From Oscillospiraceae bacterium (GTDB lineage Bacteria > Bacillota > Clostridia > Oscillospirales > UBA929), in contig JAIRML010000088.1 in assembly GCA_031258665.1 (NCBI GenBank), positions 1 to 6,252 on the forward strand: a stretch of DNA of 6,252 bases, written 5' to 3'. This document shows, one piece after another, positions 1 to 4,198 of this stretch. How positions within the stretch are numbered: position 1 is the first letter of the stretch; each line of letters opens with the position of its first letter. The translations under genes were made by a program, and so were the position numbers. The notes beneath the pieces were generated by a model. It was not told the DNA's origin. It saw nothing but the letters and a program-made list of their open reading frames with translations, and made no database searches.

Positions 1-5
1 TTTAT

Positions 6-32
6 TTGTTGAAAAACTTTGTTTTTCAACAA
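6..32. repeat. Perfect 12-bp AT-rich hairpin at left edge
   Basis: TTGTTGAAAAAC (6-17) and GTTTTTCAACAA (21-32) are perfect reverse complements separated by TTT. Neither strand has a U-tract after the stem (minus continues ATAAA, plus continues CACGG), so a standard intrinsic terminator is not well supported. Read leftward it would lie at the end of the leader of whatever gene starts beyond the window. Its TTGTTG/CAACAA ends are the same as those of the second hairpin of the ~70-bp repeats at 3541 and 3912, but the centre differs, so a relationship is only a guess. Confidence 0.7.
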
Positions 33-81
33 CACGGTGGTTGGATCGAGGCGCTGAGGCGCCTCAAAGTACTATCCGTGT
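32..81 (-). other. Nested pairing, candidate structured leader RNA
   Basis: On the minus strand ACACGG (81-76) can pair with CCGTGT (37-32). This encloses symmetric 10-nt internal loops and a perfect 7-bp hairpin, GAGGCGC (65-59) with GCGCCTC (54-48) and a CTCA loop. The 12-bp hairpin at 6-32 follows directly. Because a candidate promoter at 97-125 would start transcription near position 90, the folded segment would lie at the very 5' end of a leftward transcript. No known riboswitch family is recognised. It could equally be a chance fold in the 3' region of the kinase gene. Confidence 0.4.
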
Positions 82-96
82 GGCTTCCTTATAAAC

Positions 97-125
97 AGGA
101 TACACCCTGTGAAAATATATGTCAA
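97..125 (-). promoter_or_regulatory. Candidate SigA-type promoter reading left
   Basis: On the minus strand a perfect -35 TTGACA (125-120) is followed after 17 nt by TATCCT (102-97) as -10. It lies about 29 nt past the sensor kinase stop codon. It would initiate near position 90 and transcribe off the left edge. The -10 is imperfect. A short ACAGG/CCTGT pairing at 95-110 followed by TTTATAA overlaps it and could instead be a weak end to the kinase transcript. Confidence 0.5.
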
Positions 126-153
126 GGAAACCACCGCCCCGCGCGCACCTCCC

Positions 154-2016
154 TCACCGCGCCGCAAAGGTCACCGTCACTTTAAAAAGATCTCCATCGA
201 TGTCCACGTCGAGCCGGCCTCCGCAGAGGCGGGCGAAGCTCTCCGCGATCGAGAGGCCCAGGCCGCTGCCCTCTGTCGCGCGGGAGGCGTCGCCGCGGGC
301 AAAACGCTGTAAAATCTCTTCCTTCGTAAAATTCATCTCATACCCGGCCGTGTTGCGAAGGATCACGCGGGCGCTGTCCGCCTCCGCCTCCAAGTCCACA
401 TACACGCGGGTGCCCGGTTGGGCGTACTTGAGCGCGTTGTCCAGCAGGTTTTGCAGCGCGCGGTAGAGCTTGCGGCCGTCGGCATAGAGCTCCACCGGGC
501 CCTCCGGCAGCCGAAGCCGCAGTGTCAGAGAGGAGGCGTCGATGCGGTCACGCATGTCAGCCACCGTCTGCTCAATCAACTTTTTGAGGTCCAGCGTCTC
601 CAGTTCAAGCGCGATGTCGCCGCTCGTACTCTTCGAGAGGTCAAACAGGTCGGCGAGAAGGCGCCGCAGCTGCTCGGCCTTCCCTTGCAGCACAGACACA
701 TAGTCCCGCGCGGTGTCGGAGAGATCCTTCTCCCGCGAGAGCAGCTCGATGTAGCCGATCAGGGAGGTGAGCGGCGTCTTCAGGTCGTGGGAGACATTGG
801 TGACAAGCGCCGCCTTCATCTTCTCCGCTTTGAGCTGCTCCGTCAGGCTCTCATCAAAACCCCGGGTGATCTCCCGGTAAGTCCGCCGGTTGGCCAGGAC
901 ATACCAGACGGTGCACGGCAGCATGAGCAGGAGAAACAGAAACATCCAACCGGTCGCCTGCCACGCCGTCGACAACAGCAGCGCGAGGACCGTGCCGAGG
1001 CCGATGTAGACGAGCTGCCGGATGAAGAGACGCCTGGTGGGCGGGTGCCCGGCCCAAGGCTTCCAGGAGACGAGCGCCCGGAGGAAGAGGCCTGCCCCGC
1101 GCAGGATCCGGCCGGTCAGGCTGTGCGTGAAGAGCCTGCCGTCCTTGGCCTGCCGGACCAGGGAGAGAAACACCGCCAGCCAGGGGATAAAGACCCCCGC
1201 CCCCGCCGCGCCAAACATCCAGGGGATCACGACCTGCTCGTAGTAGTGCCCCACCGAAAATCCGCCTCTGTACATCGACTCCGCGAGCTCCACAAACAGC
1301 AAGGGCAGACACACGCACAGCACCGCCGCATGGCATTCGCCCCAGATTCGGTCTGGGAAAAACCGGCGCGTGCCGCCGTTGGCCGTTCGCCCGGCGCCGA
1401 CGCACAGGAGGACCATCAGGAGGAGGAACAAGAGACCCAGCGCCGCCAATGTATACAGGCGCGGCAGCAGCAGGGCGCGGCCGGTGCGCCACGCCTGCCG
1501 GTTCTCCTCGATCTGTGCCTCGTCCAGCGTGAGATAGAGGCTGTACCGCGGGTTCCGGCGATTCGCTTGCAGCGCGCGCTGCAGCGCCTCTCCGATGTCC
1601 CAGCGCCCGTCCTCGTAGATCATATGGTACGCCGACCGCGGAAACACCGATCCGCCGCCCGGGATCTCTCCCACGCGCCGCCCGTCAAGCACCGCGTACC
1701 AGTCCCGCACCAGGCTGCTCGCAGGCTGAAATTTCCCGGAACCCGCGTCCTCGACGTACGCGGACGAGTCGTTTTGAAGCGAGTCCTCAAGTTGGTAGAT
1801 TGTGTATTCCACCTCCCACCAGAAAGTCCGGCTATCCAAGTAATCCGGCACCATCAGACTCTCCCACTGGATGCCTTGCTGTCGCTGGACAAGCAGAGCG
1901 AAGTGCGTCTCGACGCACAGCGCCGCCACGGCGGCCACCGCGCCGAGGAAGAGCAGCACGCGCGCCAAGCGCCGGCTAAGGGCGCTTTTCAGGGTGCTTT
2001 TCCATCTTGTAGCCAA
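154..2016 (-). CDS. Multi-pass membrane sensor histidine kinase
   Basis: A 620-residue HisKA/HATPase_c sensor kinase that should autophosphorylate and pass phosphate to the response regulator encoded just upstream. Transmembrane segments are visible near residues 17-35, 181-207, 226-246, 262-287, 331-350 and 354-375, with an extracytoplasmic region at about 41-180. The H-box contains VSHDLKTPLTSLIGY with His410. The N-box is LQNLLDNALKYA (Asn523, Asn527) and the G2 box is EGSGLGLSIA near 582-591. The usual DxGxG G1 motif is not evident: VILRNTAGYEMNF stands in its place before the F-box, a shortening known in many Clostridia kinases of this type. The start is TTG, preceded by AGGTGG 9 nt upstream, with an in-frame TAA just before, so no longer start is possible. 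It overlaps the regulator gene by 41 bp, implying translational coupling. The signal sensed is unknown; overall resemblance is to VanS-like kinases. Confidence 0.93.
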   Translation of the reverse strand: MATRWKSTLKSALSRRLARVLLFLGAVAAVAALCVETHFALLVQRQQGIQWESLMVPDYLDSRTFWWEVEYTIYQLEDSLQNDSSAYVEDAGSGKFQPASSLVRDWYAVLDGRRVGEIPGGGSVFPRSAYHMIYEDGRWDIGEALQRALQANRRNPRYSLYLTLDEAQIEENRQAWRTGRALLLPRLYTLAALGLLFLLLMVLLCVGAGRTANGGTRRFFPDRIWGECHAAVLCVCLPLLFVELAESMYRGGFSVGHYYEQVVIPWMFGAAGAGVFIPWLAVFLSLVRQAKDGRLFTHSLTGRILRGAGLFLRALVSWKPWAGHPPTRRLFIRQLVYIGLGTVLALLLSTAWQATGWMFLFLLLMLPCTVWYVLANRRTYREITRGFDESLTEQLKAEKMKAALVTNVSHDLKTPLTSLIGYIELLSREKDLSDTARDYVSVLQGKAEQLRRLLADLFDLSKSTSGDIALELETLDLKKLIEQTVADMRDRIDASSLTLRLRLPEGPVELYADGRKLYRALQNLLDNALKYAQPGTRVYVDLEAEADSARVILRNTAGYEMNFTKEEILQRFARGDASRATEGSGLGLSIAESFARLCGGRLDVDIDGDLFKVTVTFAAR

Positions 2017-2692
2017 TGCCCCACACCACCTTTAAATAGTCCGGTTCGCGCGGGTTGATCTCGATCTTCTCGCGGATGCGCCGAATGTGCACCATGACCG
2101 TGTTTTCCACCGAGTAGGACGGCTCTTGCCAGACCCGCTCGTAGATCTTTTCCGCAGAAAACACGACGCCGGCATTTTGCATCAGCAGCGACACAATCTT
2201 ATACTCGGTCGCGGTGAGCCGCATGCTCTCTCCGTCCACCAACAGCTGTTTGGCCTCCGTGTCGAGGGTCAGCCGGCCGTTTACAATCTGGGACGACCGG
2301 TAGCGGCTCTCGATGTCGCCGAGAGTTGTGTAACGCCGCAGCTGGCTCTTCACCCGGGCCACCAGCTCCTGCGGGTGAAACGGCTTGGCCACATAGTCGT
2401 CCGCGCCCATGGAGAGGCCCAAAATCTTGTCGCTGTCCTCGCTCTTGGCGGAGAGGATGATGATCGGGATGTTGTTGTCCTCTCGGATCCGCAGCGTGGC
2501 GGAAAGGCCATCCAACCGCGGCATCATCACGTCCAGCACGATCAGACGGACCTCCTCGCGGGCGAGGATCTCCATCGCCTCCTGCCCGTCCGAAGCCGTG
2601 TGCACCTCGTACCCCTCCTGTGTGAGCAGCACCCGGATGGCCCTCGTGATCTCACGGTCGTCATCCACCACCAAAATAGCTTCCCGGCCCAT
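1976..2692 (-). CDS. OmpR/PhoB-family response regulator
   Basis: A 238-residue DNA-binding response regulator. The receiver domain (about residues 5-118) has the acidic pair Asp10/Asp11, phospho-acceptor Asp54 in VLDVMMPRLDG, Ser81 and Lys103 in YVAKPF. The winged-helix effector (about 136-234) ends with VENTVMVHIRRIREKIE and YLKVVWGIGYKME, typical of VanR/PhoB-type regulators. The ATG at 2692 is chosen because AGGGGG lies 6 nt upstream. The reading frame stays open upstream to 2830, but that stretch only translates the tandem 37-bp repeats and is not regulator sequence. It is the first gene of a two-gene unit with the sensor kinase. Three GTAAGAAA half-sites about 130-170 bp upstream suggest that it regulates itself. 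Target genes cannot be named. Confidence 0.95.
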   Translation of the reverse strand: MGREAILVVDDDREITRAIRVLLTQEGYEVHTASDGQEAMEILAREEVRLIVLDVMMPRLDGLSATLRIREDNNIPIIILSAKSEDSDKILGLSMGADDYVAKPFHPQELVARVKSQLRRYTTLGDIESRYRSSQIVNGRLTLDTEAKQLLVDGESMRLTATEYKIVSLLMQNAGVVFSAEKIYERVWQEPSYSVENTVMVHIRRIREKIEINPREPDYLKVVWGIGYKMEKHPEKRP

Positions 2693-2702
2693 CGCTCTCC
2701 CC

Positions 2703-2739
2703 CTTTTTGCGCACCCCGCCAACCGTCTTTCGAAAGCAT
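2703..2739 (-). repeat. 37-bp direct repeat, copy 1 (RR leader)
   Basis: This is identical over 37 bp to 2775-2811, with starts 72 bp apart. On the minus strand it runs from ATGCTTTCGAAAGACGG to GGTGCGCAAAAAG and contains the 10-bp self-palindrome CTTTCGAAAG. Its last bases (AG) form the first two bases of the AGGGGG ribosome binding site of the response regulator, so the repeat abuts the translation start. Being identical and non-coding, it is likely a recent duplication or one of a dispersed family. Confidence 0.9.
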
Positions 2740-2745
2740 GTGTAT

Positions 2746-2769
2746 ATCGGCGATTTCCTGTTCGCCGAT
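2746..2769. repeat. Perfect 8-bp hairpin between the 37-bp repeats
   Basis: ATCGGCGA (2746-2753) and TCGCCGAT (2762-2769) are exact reverse complements with an 8-nt loop. The hairpin fills most of the 35-bp spacer between the two 37-bp repeats and would fold in the leader of the response regulator mRNA. It lacks a U-tract and is therefore not a simple terminator. Confidence 0.75.
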
Positions 2770-2774
2770 GTCTT

Positions 2775-2811
2775 CTTTTTGCGCACCCCGCCAACCGTCT
2801 TTCGAAAGCAT
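2775..2811 (-). repeat. 37-bp direct repeat, copy 2 (RR leader)
   Basis: This is the second, identical copy of the 2703-2739 element, in the same orientation. Its outer edge overlaps TATGCT (2812-2807), a possible -10 box of the response regulator promoter, so the repeat pair would make up almost the whole 5' leader of that mRNA. Confidence 0.9.
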
Positions 2812-2861
2812 AACAGGGGTTTCTTACCACGAACCCGACGATTTTCTTACAGTTTTCTTAC
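2807..2861 (-). promoter_or_regulatory. RR promoter with GTAAGAAA operator repeats
   Basis: On the minus strand GTAAGAAA occurs at 2861-2854, 2850-2843 and 2827-2820. The first two are exactly 11 bp apart, in TGTAAGAAAAC followed by TGTAAGAAAAT, which is the geometry bound by OmpR/PhoB-family dimers. TATGCT (2812-2807) could be the -10 box; no good -35 is present 17 bp further up, which fits an activated promoter. Autoregulation by the adjacent regulator is inferred, not shown. Confidence 0.55.
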
Positions 2862-2908
2862 AAAATGAGGCACGGGCCGGGGCGGCGGCCCGGCGCAAGC
2901 ACGACGCA

Positions 2909-2942
2909 CAAAAATCCGCCGGGCCTGTACGACCCGGCGGAT
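2909..2942 (-). terminator. Intrinsic terminator of the toxin-antitoxin operon
   Basis: On the minus strand ATCCGCCGGG (2942-2933) pairs perfectly with CCCGGCGGAT (2923-2914) over a 9-nt loop. The stem is followed directly by a run of T residues (ATTTTTG including the stem end). It lies 55 nt after the toxin stop codon and before the response regulator promoter, so it separates the two transcription units. Confidence 0.85.
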
Positions 2943-2996
2943 CTTGTTGGTGGGGGTGTCCAGACAACCGCATGAAATTAAGGGTTTGTGGAATTT

Positions 2997-3257
2997 TTAA
3001 TTGTCGTAATGCGTCCCGCATTGCACGATGACAATCTGTTTGCTTTCTACTTTGTAGACAATCCTGTTTACATCGTCAATGCGTCTGCTCCAATACCCTT
3101 GCCGCTCATGTTTCAGCGGTTCCGGTTTGCCAATGCCAGAAAAAGGGGAACGATCTATGTCCTTCAAAATGCTGTTGATGCGTTTCAAAGTTTTTCTGTC
3201 TCGCTTTTGCCAACAGAGATATTCGTCCCATGCCTGATCGTGCCATACTTTATTCAT
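2997..3257 (-). CDS. yoeB: YoeB/Txe-family mRNA-interferase toxin
   Basis: An 86-residue RelE-superfamily toxin that, by family knowledge, cleaves mRNA in the ribosome A site. It lines up with E. coli YoeB without gaps through the core: WxxxxWDEYLxW near the start, PFxGxGKPEPLKH at 38-50, WSRRI at 56-60, and a C-terminal HY. The residues shown to matter in E. coli YoeB are all present at the same numbers: Glu46, Arg65, His83 and Tyr84. The ATG overlaps the antitoxin end by 8 bp, and GAGG lies 6 nt upstream inside the last antitoxin codons, so translation is probably coupled. The gene appears intact. Its base composition is visibly more AT-rich than the two-component and apbE genes, suggesting acquisition by transfer. 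Confidence 0.95.
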   Translation of the reverse strand: MNKVWHDQAWDEYLCWQKRDRKTLKRINSILKDIDRSPFSGIGKPEPLKHERQGYWSRRIDDVNRIVYKVESKQIVIVQCGTHYDN

Positions 3258-3516
3258 CCCCGACCTCTATCAACTCGTGGGCGGCTATATTTTTCCCCGC
3301 TTCAATATCGTCAATTCGGCGGCTTAATTCCGCCAAGTTTCCGTCGCCATAGAACGGGTCATAAATCTCAAAAGGGATTTTCCCCTGACGCAGAGCCTGA
3401 CGCGCAAAAATATTGAACGCGGTGGACAGATTCATGCCCAAATCCTCAAACAACTTTTCAGCGTTCTCTTTCACTCTCCTGTCAAGCCTGATGGTCACAC
3501 TGATTGTATCCTGCAC
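3250..3516 (-). CDS. RelB/DinJ-family ribbon-helix-helix antitoxin
   Basis: An 88-residue antitoxin expected to bind and neutralise the adjacent YoeB toxin and to repress the shared promoter. The N-terminus has the ribbon-helix-helix pattern: strand TISVTIRLD (4-12), helix RVKENAEKLFEDLG (14-27), then MNLSTAFNIFARQALRQGKIPFEI (28-51), the RelB/DinJ signature. The C-terminal half (about 57-88, acidic, helix-forming) is the probable toxin-wrapping segment. The GTG at 3516 is chosen because GGAGG lies 8 nt upstream; another GTG at 3525 overlaps that same site. The gene precedes the toxin, as usual in type II modules. YoeB toxins classically pair with YefM/Phd antitoxins, so this is the less usual combination. 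Confidence 0.93.
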   Translation of the reverse strand: MQDTISVTIRLDRRVKENAEKLFEDLGMNLSTAFNIFARQALRQGKIPFEIYDPFYGDGNLAELSRRIDDIEAGKNIAAHELIEVGDE

Positions 3517-3540
3517 AACAAACACCTCCGCTCCATATTA

Positions 3541-3607
3541 ACGTGGGTTGCGCCTGCAATCCACAACCTAAATTTTTGTTTCTTGTTGCCGCGAAGCGGC
3601 AACAAGG
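3541..3607. repeat. ~70-bp palindromic repeat, copy A (TA leader)
   Basis: This 67-bp copy matches copy B (3916-3982) at 61 of 67 positions, and all six differences are transitions. It has two potential hairpins. The first is GTGGGTTGC with GCAATCCAC (one wobble on the plus strand). The second, 3582-3606, is a perfect 11-bp stem CTTGTTGCCGC / GCGGCAACAAG with a GAA loop. It lies between the antitoxin promoter and the antitoxin start, so it is probably transcribed in the 5' leader of that operon. Confidence 0.88.
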
Positions 3608-3619
3608 TACCATGGGCTC

Positions 3620-3648
3620 ATCATACCACATTATCAAGTGCATTTCAA
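3620..3648 (-). promoter_or_regulatory. SigA-type promoter of the toxin-antitoxin operon
   Basis: On the minus strand TTGAAA (3648-3643) and TATGAT (3625-3620) are separated by 17 nt, close to consensus. Transcription would start near 3613, about 97 nt upstream of the antitoxin GTG, so the leader would contain repeat copy A. No clear antitoxin operator palindrome is seen overlapping the boxes. Confidence 0.65.
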
Positions 3649-3674
3649 GTGACATGCACGATAAACATGATTTT

Positions 3675-3746
3675 ACTCCAGAAAATATAACGAACGAGGG
3701 CTTTTATACTGAGTATATCCAATCCGTTCCTTAGCTTTTCTGGAGT
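3675..3746. repeat. 72-bp element with 11-bp terminal inverted repeats
   Basis: ACTCCAGAAAA (3675-3685) and TTTTCTGGAGT (3736-3746) are perfect inverted repeats. Inside, GAACG (3692-3696) can pair with CGTTC (3725-3729) after symmetric 6-nt gaps, and TATAC/GTATA (3705-3717) forms the tip, giving one long interrupted hairpin. This resembles a tiny non-autonomous mobile element or a structured RNA. No target-site duplication is visible in the flanks. It lies between tRNA-Tyr and the toxin-antitoxin promoter. Apart from this element and repeat copy A, I see no gene in 3517-3758. Confidence 0.6.
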
Positions 3747-3758
3747 GGAATCAAACAT

Positions 3759-3808
3759 GAACAACCCCTTGCAAACACCGTGGTTACGGCATTCGCAAGG
3801 GGTTGTTC
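3759..3808 (-). terminator. Long hairpin after tRNA-Tyr, probable terminator
   Basis: GAACAACCCCTTGC (3759-3772) and GCAAGGGGTTGTTC (3795-3808) are perfect 14-bp inverted repeats. The 22-nt loop itself contains a CCGT/ACGG mini-stem. It begins 5 nt after the encoded CCA of tRNA-Tyr, which suits a transcript end. The following minus-strand bases (ATGTTTGATT) are only weakly U-rich, so termination is likely but could be partial. Confidence 0.65.
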
Positions 3809-3813
3809 TGTCA

Positions 3814-3899
3814 TGGTGGGGGAGGACGGATTCGAACCATCGAAGCGATCACGCAACAGATTTACAGTCTGCCCCCTTTGGCCACTCGGGAACTCCCCC
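3814..3899 (-). tRNA. tRNA-Tyr (anticodon GTA)
   Basis: The minus strand gives a complete class II tRNA of 86 nt including an encoded CCA (3816-3814). The acceptor stem GGGGGAG (3899-3893) pairs with CTCCCCC (3824-3818), with discriminator A at 3817. The anticodon loop CTGTAAA places GTA at 3865-3863. The long variable arm has a GCG/CGC stem, and the T-arm GATGG-TTCGAAT-CCGTC is intact. It is the second gene of a tRNA-Thr-tRNA-Tyr unit, 158 nt after tRNA-Thr, and charges tyrosine. Confidence 0.97.
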
Positions 3900-3911
3900 C
3901 TGTCGGTTCCT

Positions 3912-3982
3912 GCTGACGTGGGTTGCACCTGCAGCCCACAACCCAAATTTTTGTTTTTTGCTGCCGCGAAGCGGCAACAAGG
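3912..3982. repeat. ~70-bp palindromic repeat, copy B (tRNA spacer)
   Basis: This is a full copy of the repeat also found at 3541-3607. It begins GCTGACGTGGG and ends AACAAGG. The first hairpin is GTGGGTTGC / GCAGCCCAC with one wobble, followed by a T-rich spacer. The second is TTGCTGCCGC / GCGGCAACAA with a GAA loop; its single imperfect pair is C-A on the plus strand but G-U on the minus strand, so it folds better in the direction of the tRNA transcript. It is tandem to copy C with a 72-bp start-to-start distance. Confidence 0.9.
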
Positions 3983-3983
3983 C

Positions 3984-4030
3984 GCTGACGTGGGTTGCGC
4001 CTGCAGCCCACAACCCAAATCATAACAAGG
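3984..4030. repeat. Palindromic repeat copy C, internally deleted
   Basis: It starts GCTGACGTGGG exactly like copy B and matches its first part through CCCAAAT with one difference. It then skips the T-rich spacer and second hairpin and resumes at the shared end AACAAGG after a CAT filler. Both ends of the repeat are therefore kept while the middle is lost. Confidence 0.75.
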
Positions 4031-4031
4031 C

Positions 4032-4050
4032 TCCGGGCGCGCCGCCCGGA
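4032..4050. repeat. GC-rich 8-bp hairpin just past tRNA-Thr
   Basis: TCCGGGCG (4032-4039) and CGCCCGGA (4043-4050) pair perfectly over CGC. On the minus strand it lies 7 nt after the encoded CCA of tRNA-Thr. No U-tract follows (GCCTTGTTATG), so it may act as a processing or attenuation structure rather than a full terminator, letting transcription continue to tRNA-Tyr. Confidence 0.6.
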
Positions 4051-4057
4051 AATTGGA

Positions 4058-4133
4058 TGGAGCTGGTGACCGGAATCGAACCAGCAACCTGCTGATTACA
4101 AATCAGCTGCTCTGCCGATTGAGCTACACCAGC
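4058..4133 (-). tRNA. tRNA-Thr (anticodon TGT)
   Basis: The minus strand gives a complete 76-nt tRNA with encoded CCA (4060-4058) and discriminator T at 4061. The acceptor stem GCTGGTG (4133-4127) pairs with CACCAGC (4068-4062). The D-arm is TAGCTCAATCGGCAGAGCA. The anticodon stem GCTGA/TCAGC holds loop TTTGTAA with TGT at 4100-4098, and the T-loop is GGTTCGATTCC. It is the first gene of the tRNA unit, with a strong promoter about 30 nt upstream. Confidence 0.97.
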
Positions 4134-4168
4134 CCGTCGCGGCGAGGCACGAAGACTCAGCAACGTTT

Positions 4169-4198
4169 ATTGTAACAGAAATTTGCCCTTTTTGTCAA
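4169..4198 (-). promoter_or_regulatory. Strong SigA-type promoter of the tRNA operon
   Basis: On the minus strand a perfect -35 TTGACA (4198-4193) and a -10 TACAAT (4174-4169) are separated by 18 nt. Transcription would start near 4162, leaving about 28 nt before the mature 5' end of tRNA-Thr. The -35 box contains the TGA stop codon of the Gx-transporter gene (4197-4195), so coding end and promoter are fused. No terminator is visible between that gene and the tRNAs, so read-through from the apbE operon is also possible. Confidence 0.85.

Noticed and set aside
418..2058. 546-residue open frame on the plus strand
   Set aside because: It lies entirely antisense to the sensor kinase, its product is rich in Arg, Gln, Pro and His without domain motifs, and it reflects high-GC codon bias of the real minus-strand gene.
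2703..2811. CRISPR-like arrangement (37-bp repeat, 35-bp spacer, 37-bp repeat)
   Set aside because: Only two repeats, the spacer is itself a palindrome, no cas genes or leader are present, and the unit sits in a gene leader next to a ribosome site.
2693..2830. 46-residue N-terminal extension of the response regulator
   Set aside because: It only translates the two 37-bp repeats and the hairpin; receiver domains start right at the 2692 ATG, which has a good ribosome binding site.
2087..3031. 314-residue open frame on the plus strand
   Set aside because: It is antisense to the response regulator, crosses the operator, the repeats and a terminator, and shows no recognisable protein family.
3612..3734. 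40-residue plus-strand open frame starting at ATG 3612
   Set aside because: It has no ribosome binding site, overlaps the antitoxin promoter and inverted-repeat element, and matches no family I know; a decayed gene fragment cannot be excluded but is unsupported.
3731..4087. 118-residue open frame and its plus-strand shadows
   Set aside because: They run through both tRNA genes and the palindromic repeats; the apparent repeats in the peptide come from the DNA repeats.
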